64,000 nt of DNA. Origin: Struthio camelus (taxonomy: Eukaryota > Chordata > Aves > Struthioniformes > Struthionidae). The stretch is from the NCBI RefSeq assembly GCF_040807025.1, contig NC_090945.1, positions 38,371,088 through 38,435,087 on the forward strand, read 5' to 3'. Positions 39,688-51,202 of the stretch are shown one piece after another (position 1 is the stretch's first letter; each line of letters begins with the position of its first letter). The notes under the pieces were generated by a model that ran no database searches, was not told the origin of the DNA, and was given only the letters and a program-made list of their open reading frames with translations. The position numbers were made by a program, and so were the translations under genes.

Positions 39688-39735
39688 CTTCTCGTTTCAG
39701 GTGGTTCAATATACTGAACCACCTAACAAGAGAAG
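39688..39735. repeat. 48-nt stem-loop with perfect 10-bp core
   Basis: AGGTGGTTCA (39,699-39,708) pairs with TGAACCACCT (39,715-39,724) around a 6-base loop. Beyond a small internal bulge the flanks CTTCTC and GAGAAG also pair. It is shorter than typical pre-miRNA hairpins and no function is assigned. Confidence 0.7.
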
Positions 39736-42700
39736 GAACAGGAGAGGTGCAGTCTCTCAATTTTACATTACTGAACTCAAGTCAGAACTGCATTGCTATT
39801 TTCCCTGAACTTTCTTCTTCACAAAAAACTTTTTATTGTGCTTTAACAGAAGGTCAATGGCTATCACTTCTCTACTCTAGCACAATGGTGAATTGAAACA
39901 AGAACCCATAGCTGTTTGGACCGACAAAGCAACCAGTATGTCTAAGCCAATAAAGCGATTTGTTCATTAAATCTACTAATAAAGCAACCTTTTGTTAGTC
40001 TATGAAACATCAGAAACCTCATAGAATGCATTTAACTATGCTTTTTAAAAATCACAAACTCAAAAAAAGTTCTCCTAAAATCTGTTAACTTTTCTATGTC
40101 CCTAAACCGATAATGAAAAATTAACATTGACTTTTTAAAAGACAGTAATTGCAGTGCAAAACTTCACGCCTACTCATAAACAGAAATATTTAAGGTTCTT
40201 GGTCAAGGTATTCCCTAAAGCCCAAGCTTTTAAGTTTATCATATGATTTATGCAAAGCTTCCTAGGCAACACTGAGAGCCTAGAGTAAATTCAGGGGACA
40301 CCCAGAAACGCGTACAAAGAATCAGATAACGGATGTACTCTATTTGGGTCCAAAGATTCACCAGGATTTGACAGAGGAAACAGGAAGAGTTGCAGCAAAG
40401 CCAGGAGAGAAAATGTTGCGAGCACCTCTGTACTGCTTTTCAATCTGTTTGAATCACACAAAGTATAACCTAATCCCCTAATTCTGTGGTTATCAAGTGA
40501 TTTTTAACTATTCGGGGTAACCAGCTTCAGTATGACTATGGACACAAGCTTTCTCCAAGCAAAATCAGTATTCTTGCTCTAGGAAGCTTAAGAGTACAAT
40601 ATTAGCACTCCCTAAAATAATTGAAGTATTATCCCTCACTCAGAATTTCCAAAACACACTCAGAAACAAGTCAGCTCCCTTATTCTGTAGTCACAGCCAG
40701 GGCCAAAAAGGCAACTTCTATCTAATCATCCTTAGCTAGGCAAAAAAGCAGGGCAGATACAGTTCCTGAAAACTACTATGTTTAAAATCTGTTAAATACA
40801 TTTTTACTGACAGTGGAGTACAAGTATTATGGCAGTGTAAAACATTAATGCAGACAAAGGGCAAAGCCAGGTCTGAGGGAAAAAAATGTATGTATATGCG
40901 TTCCAGCACTGGTACTTAAACGGTAGTCCCCACTGCCCTAGCAGCAAGCCAGCATAGAAGCAATCTGAAGTCATTCTGCTACCATTTCTCATTTGCTTCT
41001 TTTTGTTAAGCACAGTGCTAACTACTAGCTTTTACATGCATGACTACCCAAGTAAAAATAAGTAAGTTTCATACTTCTTATTGCAATTTCCCAGAGACAA
41101 GATCCAATTTGTTACACCGCACACAATGTTTTAATTCTCAGGGAAAGTTCTTGTAACAGAATGACGGTAAAATAGTTTCCCCCACTCAGAGAGATCCACA
41201 ATTAACCAAGGTTTTGTGCTTTGCTACTCAGAAAAAATAATCTATATTTATAAAATAAACCAGTCTGCTATCTAGGACAGCAACAACATCCCTATCTCTA
41301 CACTATGACTCTTGATATCAAGCCATGAGATTATACCCCCTTTCTAGAGTTAAGTGCTTATTTAGAATGCAAAGCTTCTCAGTCAAATAATTGTCAAACA
41401 GCCTGATAAGGCATTGAAAGACACAGATTAGACACATATACTGGAAAAAAACCATCAGCTGAAGCAAGAGTCATATAAACAAGTTCTACTGTCTTCCTAA
41501 CTACCGCCAAACAAATCATTCATCAACGAGTAGTTAAGTAGTATACAAACTACCATGCAACTATTACATTTCATAGTAAAAATGCACAGGCAGTTTTAGT
41601 AAGTTGTAAAGTTTCAACCACCTTCTAAAGTTTTCACTTAAAGCTCTTCTTGGAATTCAAAGTCTTTTAAACCACTACTGCATCACTGAAGTATGCAGGC
41701 AGAGAAAATAGCAACATGATAATTATTGCAAAGACAATTTCTAAAAATAAAGTTATACAATACTTTTCCTATATTCTCCTTAAGAGTTAATACACATGAC
41801 TAAACAGCCATTAAAACTAAGTTTAAATATTATACTTTCCTAATTAAGTTTTTAATTCATATTTGGCTAATCCCCCCCTTACCTGACCAAGTCTTTCCCC
41901 AAAGTTTTACAAATAGACACAAACCTGGTGAAATATCTTTGTTGCCTCAGAACAAAACTGATTTTAGAAAGTGTTAGCAATGAAAAACTGATACAGTATC
42001 AGGAGCTTTTTAATTGCCTAAGTTCAATAAATTTACATTTGTAGCCACTGAGACAACAAACGTTCATGCATATGCTTAGCTTTACTCAGCTATACTTAAA
42101 ACCAAAGATAAACGTATACTTCAACACTGCAGGATCAGATCTGATTTTCAATTATTTATCTTTACTTGAATTTTACAAAACTGACATTATAAATTAATCA
42201 CTAACTTAAAAAACATCAAAAGTGTCTTCAAATTTGTCTTTTTGGTCATAATCTATTGCTATCACAAAGTATTTTAAGTCTGTTATTTAAAATGTGCCTT
42301 TAAACTCTGATTTTAAGTTATAAGCCATTAACACCTTAGTAAGTCCTCAGGGTGTAGCTTGCAGAATCTATTTCTTGCAGATTATCTTCTATAAACCACC
42401 CAGTCAAATAAAGCCTTTAGAGGTTTACAGGAAACTCACAAGCATTTAAGTTAACTTTCTTCATAAAAGTTCTCAGAGCTATGACGACCATTAATAAATT
42501 AAAATTGACAATGCACTACCAAAAAAAGCAGACCAAAAGACAGGCTCAATTACAAGCGCCGAATTTTTGGTTGCTTTGCCCTGTTACAACAGGTGTAATA
42601 CTAACACAGGAAACTAGCTATTTATCATTTCAGAAAAATCCTGATATATTATTATAACCTATGTCATCAAGACCAGATCATCAAGACACTGAAACTTAGG

Positions 42701-43099
42701 AGTTCAAGTTGATGTTCTAAATATATCAAAACACAGCCACACTACATGGGAACTGCAATTTCCTAAAGTCAAAGACAAGCATTCCACATCCTCACTTTTG
42801 TGCCTATAATTTCCATAGGTCCAAGCAATTCTTCAGTAAACATCTCTTCTATAGCCTAAACTTCAGTTCAAGTTGCTATCCCTAGGACTAACTTCGGTCC
42901 TGGATGCTATTAAGCACAGATTCAAAATAGCACTTATTCTTTTCAATAAAAAAACAAGCAGGAGAAGGCAGGGGGAAGGCCCCGTGTCTTTTGATGGAAG
43001 TGCATTGTTTCACCAAAAATGGTGAAACCTATAGAAGAACTTTTAGCTGAGAAAAGAAATCTTTCCTCAGATGCAAAACCCCAATTTCAAGGGCCTACA

Positions 43100-43234
43100 A
43101 CAGAGGTGAATGGCACGGCGAGCAAAGGATAGGAACTGACTGTTTGCTGCCTCTTCCAACACAAAAACTAGACAGCATCTAATGAAGCTAGTTGGAGCCA
43201 CAGTCAACATAAACAGATTTTTCAGGCAATAGGT
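43100..43234 (+). mobile_element. Ancient amniote LINE fragment, 5' part of a split element
   Basis: Near 43,105-43,200 the text 'gtgaatggcacggcgagcaaagg...cctcttccaacacaaaaactagacagcatctaatgaagct' matches the order of an old CR1/L3-like amniote LINE 3' region (usual form 'cttccaatacaagaactagggggcatcaaatgaagct'). The element stops abruptly at the young CR1 and resumes at 44,027. It is non-coding and heavily diverged. Confidence 0.7.
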
Positions 43235-44026
43235 AGAACCTCCTGAAGTTCAACAAAGGCAAGTGCAGGGTCCTGCACCTAGGGAGGAATGACCCCAGGC
43301 AGGCACCAGTACAGGCTGGGGGCTGACCTGCTGGAAAGTAGAATTGCAGAGAAGGACCTGGGAGTCCTGGTGGGCAACAAGTTAACCATGAGCCAGCAGT
43401 GTGCCCTCGTGGCCAAGAAGGCCAATGGTATGCTGGGGTGCATGAGGCAGAGTGTTGCCAGCAGGTGGAGGGAGGTGATCCTGCCCCTCTACTCAGCCCT
43501 GGGGAGGCCTCACCTGGAGTACTGTGTCCAATTCTGGGCTCCCCAGTGCAAGAGAGACATGGCACTGCTGGAGCGAGTCTAGCGGAGGGCTACGAAGATG
43601 CTGAGGGGACTGGAGCATCTGTCCTGTGAGGAAAGGCTGAGAGAGCTGGGCCTGTTGAGCCTGGAGAAGAGAAGACTTGAGAGGGGATCTCATGAATGTG
43701 TACAAGTATCTGAAGGGAAGGCGTCAAGAGGATGGGGCCAGACCGTTCTCCGTGGTGCCCAGCAACGGGACAAGAGGCAATGGGCAGAAACTGAAACACG
43801 GGCAGTTCTGTCTGAACCTGAGGAAAGACTTCTTTGCTGTGAGGGTGACAGAGCACTGGCACAGGTTGCCCAGAGAGGTGGTGGCGTCTCCTTTCCTGGA
43901 GGTATTCAAAAGCCGTCTGGATGTGATCCTGGGAAGTATGCTCTAGAGGACCCTGCTTGAACAGGGAGGTTGGACTAGATGATCTCCAGAGGTCCCTTCC
44001 AACCTCAACCATTCTGTGATTCTGTG
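43235..44026 (+). mobile_element. Young CR1 LINE 3' fragment (792 bp) nested in an ancient LINE
   Basis: This is a 5'-truncated CR1 that begins in the coding block [17 protein letters not shown] and ends with the octamer tail at 44,026. It retains the conserved ORF2 C-terminal region. That covers [20 protein letters not shown] and [20 protein letters not shown], then a TAG at about 43,580 where CR1 normally has Gln (LERVQRRATK). It then continues as [20 protein letters not shown] and, after a +1 shift near 43,679, as [13 protein letters not shown] to the normal C-terminus. By eye it differs from the copy at 14,987 by about three changes in its whole length. The frames are closed, so no functional protein is expected. 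Confidence 0.95.
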
Positions 44027-44420
44027 AAGACCCATGGAATTCTTTGTCAAAGCATGCTGAGGAAATGAAAACCTTACATGGATTCAAGGAGAAACTGGAC
44101 AAGTTCACAGATGAGAAATCCCTCAGGGGTTTCTATACAAACAGCAACAATCTCTTGCTCAAGGATTCCCTGGGCTGACACTACCTGGGGACTGAGTATG
44201 AGGGTAAAAGTATCAGACACTTACCCTTTTCCTAATTTTCCCTATATATCCACTTACAGATGCTGTTGAGATGGGTCATGTGAAGAACTAGGGAGAATAG
44301 TTTCAATACACTCCAACTTCCAGGTTCCTGTGCACCATTTTTACTTATGGTTGCTAACAGAGGCAGGGCAGTAGGCTAGAAAGACCTTTGGTGTGATCCA
44401 GCATGGCTATTCTTATGTTT
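44027..44420 (+). mobile_element. Ancient amniote LINE fragment, 3' part of a split element
   Basis: It resumes with 'acccatggaattctttgtcaaagcatgctgagg', 'ggattcaaggagaaactggacaagttcaca' and 'gagaaatccctcaggggtttc'. It ends with 'aggctagaaagacctttggtgtgatccagcatggctattcttatgtt'. This is the well-known old LINE tail (form close to 'gggctagatggacctttggtctgatccagtatgg'). It continues the fragment ending at 43,234, so the young CR1 lies inside it. Confidence 0.75.
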
Positions 44421-44782
44421 TAAAAATATCAAATAAACTTATGTTTTAAAAATAGAGTACTTCAATAAAATCTAAAGTATTTTTAATATTTGGAATTTTT
44501 CTTCCCCCAAACAGCTTGATAGCATACCTTGAATGTTTTATAGAGTTTGAAATTTCATTCAAATTACTAGTTAAAATAATTCTCTCACCTCCACTGAAAT
44601 AACTGTACTCTGATTATTCTCCATCAACAATGCTATAACAGGTTTGTAACTTTGCCTCCACCCCCAATTATATCTGTAGTTATTAGAAGGCAGCATAATG
44701 GTCTACTCCTAAAACAGCCCTGGCTGCCATTTTTCTCCTCAGAAAAGCCAAACAACTCTGGGTTTGGTCTGTTTGGGGTGTT

Positions 44783-44798
44783 CCCCCCCCCCACCCCC
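44783..44798. repeat. C-run (10 C, A, 5 C)
   Basis: A C-rich homopolymer is interrupted by one A. The complementary G-run lies on the minus strand. Confidence 0.9.
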
Positions 44799-47700
44799 AG
44801 CTCTGAGATACAAGAACTATAAGAACAAATCACCAAAGTAGTCAGTCTATTCATTAACTGGAAGGACCTTTATGCTCCTTAACTGGAGGGATGGACTTTC
44901 TCTCACCACTGCAATACATCTTGCAATGTTTCTGTCATCTGAATCCAGAATCTCCTAGGTCCTAAATTCAAAGTCTACGTTTATCATGTTTACGTTAGCA
45001 GACGTCTTTCTAAGCTGCCATAACACTCAACTAAGCAATCTGGGGGAAGGGAAGAGAGCCGATGTACTTCTCTAATACCTTATTTTGAAGAATCTGCTAG
45101 ATTTGTATTTTCTCAGTTTAATCCCATTCTGATTCCTGATCTAATGTCAGAAGAGTGAGGGAAAATACACTAACTTCTAATTTGCAAATATTACAAAGTG
45201 ATATCAACCTCTCACTAAAATACCTAGTATTAGAATGGAGGAAAACCCAGTGCTTACTTGTATTTAAAGGGGCAATAGAGATGATTTAGAGTGTTATAGA
45301 CAAACAAGCTTTTCATTAACAAGTTAACTGAAACAATTGTTTAGAGAAAAGTATTGTAAAACATACACAGGTTGACACCAGAGAACATATACAGTATGGT
45401 TTCTGGAAAGGGAACCATGGTTTTTCAGGCTAGTAAAATTTTGTAAAAACAATAGTGAATTAAGGAGAAGTAGTTAAAAAACTGACTTTCAAAAAGCCTC
45501 CTCCAAAGTCTCAAGAGGCTATTAAGTAAAATTAATCTTGATCTTAAAGAAGAAAATACTGTTCAGGACACCCAGCAACAAAGCATAAAAAGGAACAGCA
45601 ATAAACAGTCTGTCAGCTTACACAAGGAAGTAAGATCAGAACGCTAGTATTCTAAACTAAGGCTATTTAATATATTCACTAATGAGCCAGAAGGTGAAAA
45701 GTGGTGAAGCGACAAAATTCGCTCATGTCAAAATTACTAAGGTTAATTAAGACAAGCAAAGGAACTGTAAGGACTTCAGATATTCCAGCCAAGCTAAATA
45801 AGAAGGCCAGCGCATGGCAGATAAAATGAACCATAGACAAGGAATTGCATATCAAGAACACGCTACTCCCTGACTTTCTGGATTTTAACAACAAACTCGG
45901 AAAGAAACAAGTTCACTGTGGACAACTCATTGAAGAACACCATGCAGGAAAAAAAATGCTACGATGCATAGAAAGCATTATGAAGAACGTCATTGGTACA
46001 TTATAAATTGAGTACATTATTCCAATTAGAAACTTCACTATATGACAACATTATGTCAAAAATGGCTTGAAATGCTAATTAAACTAAAATAGCATCAAAA
46101 AAGTAAAAGTTGATGACAAATATTTTAAATAAGATGCAATAAGACATCAAAAAGATCTGATATGTTAACATTAAACACGAGATGTAATAAAGTAATACAT
46201 AGTGGGAGATTTTTTCTATACCTTTTCCTAAGAACTTCCATTGACCCAGAGTTTTATAAGAAGAATACATTCATCTAAATTACAGGGCTAAAACTTCATG
46301 AACAACACAAGAGATCGCTATGAAATTCCTGAATAATGAGACTATTTCCATACAGTGATTGTTTAGACCTCAAAATTTAGTGCCAAAAATATTACTCAAA
46401 CTAAAATCCTAACATAATATAAAAAAGAATTACACCTCTTCGAAAGTAGCATAATAAGCTGATACAGTAATTAAGACAGATATGAAGAAATAATGAACTA
46501 CTCAAAGCTTCATAAATGAAAGCTATCTGGTGGTGTCCTATACTTTTCCAAAAAGTGAAAAGTGATTTTGAAAAGTAAGAAATGGAACGGACACATAAGC
46601 CCTATAATGAAATCCCAACTCTTTTCTGGAGGTGGCAATGAATAGGCAGTGAGAATAGCGTTAAGTTAAACTCTCGACTCAGCAATGAATAAAATTCTTT
46701 AATCAGAAAGTTTTTCTCTTTGGCATCAGCCAGCCAACATACACGCAACTCTGCACTAGTCACAGCACATGTTGCCTTTAACCCGGCTAGCAAACTGAAA
46801 ATAGGTAGCTTATGTAGAGAGTAAAGTAGTACTCAGGCAGCAAGCCTGAACGGATTGCAATGAAGGAAGTCAGAAAAGATATGAGGACAGTCATGAGGGC
46901 TCAATTACTCCAGTGGAGGAATCCAGCAGAGAGAGGATACAAATCCACAGGAAACCAGGTTTTGTTAGCTCTGATATTCATGGAACAATTTGTTTCCCTT
47001 GTATTTAACAGAACTGAATATTAATATTTCTGTGCACTCTAGCTTTGATCACTTTGTTAAGTGTAACTCTACTGAATAAGAGGATTAGTTGTCCAGAGTG
47101 GCAAAGCTATGACTGTGATATGATGAGAACTGCAGGGAAAAACCTTTGAAGATCAAGTGCACGCTCAATTCTGTAGGCTGAATTGGCAGGAGTAGCTGAC
47201 AGTGTTTTGTCATGCATATAGTTTACAGTATGCTATATATGACAATAGTTCCGGGGTTTGACAGATGGTTTTGAAGCATTTCTGTCTTGCTGCCAAAAGG
47301 GGCAATCCCACTCTTCCCTTACCCAAAAGGCTAAGAAGTCAGGCAGTTCTAGCACTCATTCTGGCTTAAAACCAGCTAGATAAGACAAGTACACAGCGCA
47401 GCCACAGAAGTCAGAAGGGAAGGGCAGCAAGATCAGCCGCCCTTTTTTTTCAGTTGCAGCACACTGGGTTCAGTAGATCAAACCACAGTAGTGCAGTTTC
47501 AGGGTACAGCTAAGCTTATCTAATGGCTAGCTAGTGCCCAAAGGATCTCCCACCAGCTTTGCACACCCACTGGATTCCTTGTGCCAGCTCTAACACACAT
47601 CCCATATCACACTGAGCCAATTCTAGTTTTGATTCTTTTTATCTCCTCTTTCACTTCCCTTTGTGCTGTCAGCTTTCTACCATTTTAAGTCCCCTGAATT

Positions 47701-49767
47701 TAATTACCAAAAAGCCAAACCAAACCTAGAGGTGGTACAGGAAATGGCTTTGGTGGGGGAGGAGGGAAACCATGTGGAATCATCCCTTTCAACAGTAGCT
47801 AACCATTAGATCAAATCCAATACAATATGAAACTACAACCTCTGTAAAGGACAAATGAATGTGTCTCAGGAATCCTCAAGGACAAAGGTAAATAAACAAG
47901 TTGTCTCTGCAAAGATGAAGATGGTTTATGAGGGGTAAACTGTTTCAATTTTAGGGGTTTTTTGTTGTTGTTGTTTTTTTTTAATCTTAGATGGGTTGTG
48001 CACAACCTATTTGATCAATTTCGCTTCCATCACACTGCAGTGTAAACACACCATAATAGGAGTGAGAAGGATGCAAACGTTAACATTTGTTTTGTCCCAC
48101 CAAACAAGCTTTTGTTTTTGCAGTCATTCCCAGTCCCCCTTTTGAAAGGTTCCCACAGCCCGTGTAAACAACAAGCAAGCTGAGCGGGATGACTGTACAG
48201 ACCTCCTACGTAGCCAGCTAGGAACTGCAGCATGTAGCTCCCCTACCTAGACCGCCACACATCCCCCCAGTAACATGGGATACCACCCACCCCTATCCTT
48301 CAAACAGAAAAAATCCTGCCTGTCCTCCTGAGTCATACTGAATGTTATCTAGTGCTCATGCAAGGCACAACCAAACATCAGTAATAACTGAGTTGAAGTT
48401 TGACCCTCTAAGGTATTTCAAGATCAACCCACTTCTTTTCTACTGCAAGTGAGGAATTATTCAGTTTCGAAATAGTCAAGCATAATAGTATGCAAAGGAT
48501 AAACAACAACAAAATAAAGTGCAAGATTTACCATGGCAATAAGCTATAAAACTGGGAATACAAAATGAAATCTGAAATGAAGAAACAAAGTCCTGAAGAC
48601 AAATCATATGCAATTGCAAATGCCAAAGTTGTTTTGCAACTGCAAGCCATGTCTAAGAACCTTCAGGTATATAAAACTTTCAAAATTGAAGTGAAGCATC
48701 TAAAAGAGCTAGGGAACTGCCACTATGGGGATAATCAGCTTGGTTAGCACAAGCACACTTATGTGGATTGAAAAACAAAAGGTTCAGACACTTGCCTATT
48801 AAAGTCTACATAGGATTAGAGGCCACCTGAGATGCTCTTAGTAGAACCTGTTTTGCACATATTATCACTTTCCTGAAGACACATAATGTCAAAGCACAAT
48901 TAGAATTACTACCGCATTAAAGGGCCATTCCTGACACATTCCGTGAACAAGAAGTGGCAGTTCCAGAACCGCATGCTGCACATCTGACAGTGCCAGGCGA
49001 GGCCAGGGCAAAAGAGAACCCAGCAAGCTGGGAGCCGAGCACTCACCAATGATAGCTCTTGACAGGACCACAGGCAGGCCAGGCCAAAATCTGCCTGTTA
49101 CCACTGAAAATACAATGCCATGAAAGCAGGGCGGTACAACTGTCCCCTGATACTAGAGGCTTGTCACATGGGCGTGTATCTGCCCCCTTCTCCTCTGCAC
49201 AGGAAAGCTTAAACATTTATCAGGTGGACAGTCTAAAGAAAAAGTATAGCATGTTGAACCATTGGCTCCCTCCCCCAGGACTCTCTCAACAAGTACTGAG
49301 TTAAAAGAAAAGCAATTCCCAAACCTGGTGCCCCAAATAAACGGATTATTTCAAAATCCATCTTGCTGGAATATCCAATGAGACCTGCTACTTGAAGGCT
49401 ACTTGAAGAAGTGAACTGTTAGTGTCAGAAGTTTCCTGGCAAAACAGTACAGAGTGACTTTGCCTTAGGACAATCTAAGAAATGCTGAAGATGCCCTCAA
49501 GATCTATAAAAACTGTCACTATCGTACATTGTGTTAAAAAATATACACCCACCATTCCAGCGATCCATCTACACATAGAAACACTGCTGATCTGAAGACA
49601 TATTCCTCAGCTCCAGCAACAACAGAAAAAATTGCCATGCCAAAATTCAAAAACAAATATTGTGATTTACTCACAGAAAGGTGTCTCCTGGATCTCAGAT
49701 TCAGAGCCCTTTCCTATTGTGCTGAAGCTCAAAAGATCTCTTTTTCTGAGGGTCATGTCATAGCACA

Positions 49768-49799
49768 GAAAAAAAAAAAGAAAAAAAAAAGAAAAAAAA
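49768..49799. repeat. Interrupted A-rich tract
   Basis: Three A-runs of about 8-11 bases are separated by single G. No retroposon body is recognised upstream. Confidence 0.85.
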
Positions 49800-51187
49800 G
49801 ACACGCAAGACATAAAAGCAATCAAAGTAAGCACTCCTGGCAAACTGCAGGTTTACTATCTGACCCTAGCTCACGGCCACAGGTTACACTGCTTATTGAA
49901 AACACAGCATTTGGAAAAAACAAGATGTTGACGTCAGATCTTCCCCAGATTCCAAGATATGCAATGCTACGCTGGGCCATGCTTGCCACAAAAGATGAAT
50001 AACACTTTCCAGAGAGGCCTGAATCAAAAGTTGCAATTTTCGTTATCATTATTTAGTGGTTATAATGTTGAACACAGAAAAAAATATTATTTTCAAAACA
50101 AACCTTCTTAGAGGATGGAGAAGTCAACAAAAGCATGCATCCACCACTGTCACCTCTAGCAAAGAAACGCCAGAATTTGCAGCTAACAAAATAGCTAGCA
50201 AGAGACTTCTCAAATATGAGCTATGTGACAACGCTGAAAGGCTTGCACTCACCAGGGAATGCACTGAGCAGCTTACCTACCTAAACAGGGAAGTTGGGAA
50301 AAAAATTTGAAACCCTTTCTTCCCCATTGGCCTTTGGGTTGACTTGTGGTGTTTTGAACTTGTCACTCACTAAGACAAGCAGTTTGTTCTGAAGTAGCCA
50401 GTTCACTTCCAAAACATTGAAACTATTTTCAGATCTGCAGATACCATTAGAATACACATTTTATCCCATACAGCACATCATGTATTTTACATATAGAGAA
50501 GAGCAACTCTTCATCTGTGGTTTGTAGTAAGGTAAGCTCCCTACGAGCACAGGTGGGCCCTATATGCTACACCATATCTAAATGTAAAGTTTTCCTTTGT
50601 TGTAGGAAAATATGATAGACTTGATCCTGCAACGTGTGTGCTCCAAAAGCATTCACCAGCATCTGTGAGAACGCAGTGCCAATGTGCATGCTGAGGACGA
50701 TATGCGAATCAAAGAGGGCAGAGTTAAGCAGATACTGTCAACAACATGCAGCTGAGGTTTGCAGTTCCTGTCCTTCAGAAGTTTAAAGTACTTGCCAAAA
50801 TCTACCACAACAAGAAACCACAGATGCGTAACCTTAACTGTGTTAAGACGACTGGAAGTATTTCATTCTATTTAAAAAGAATACTCAACCCTCCTTGTGC
50901 GGCTAGCGCTCCACCACCGCTGTTCAACTCTTCGATAATTATAATCCCACAGCAGAACACAACTGAAGTCTCTGATACCTTGTACAACATCGAGATCTCC
51001 CAGCTTTCTAGTTACCCAGCACGTTTCTCCATCTTCAGCCCTTCTCCCTTCAGAAAGACAGGTATTAACATGGGACCAAAAGGTTGAGGAACTGGAAAAG
51101 GAAACATTGGAACAGTCTAATGATTATTGCAGAATAGGCCTAGACTTCTAATTTTCTAAGAGAAAACTATGTGTAAAAAGGGGGACC

Positions 51188-51202
51188 GGGGGGGGGGGGG
51201 GG
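51188..51202. repeat. G15 homopolymer
   Basis: Fifteen uninterrupted G are preceded by GGGGG at 51,180-51,184 and followed by AGAGGGAGG. The stretch can form a G-quadruplex and is prone to sequencing error. Confidence 0.85.

Larger units (their letters stand above)
36650..43095. other. AT-rich sequence without recognised genes
   Basis: Apart from the twin hairpins (37,796-37,845) and a stem-loop (39,688-39,735), I see no gene, repeat family or splice-bounded frame. Open frames are short and random-looking. Confidence 0.45.

Noticed and set aside
49637..50002. 121-codon plus frame
   Set aside because: It passes through an A-rich tract giving a run of lysines. The rest has no recognisable character.
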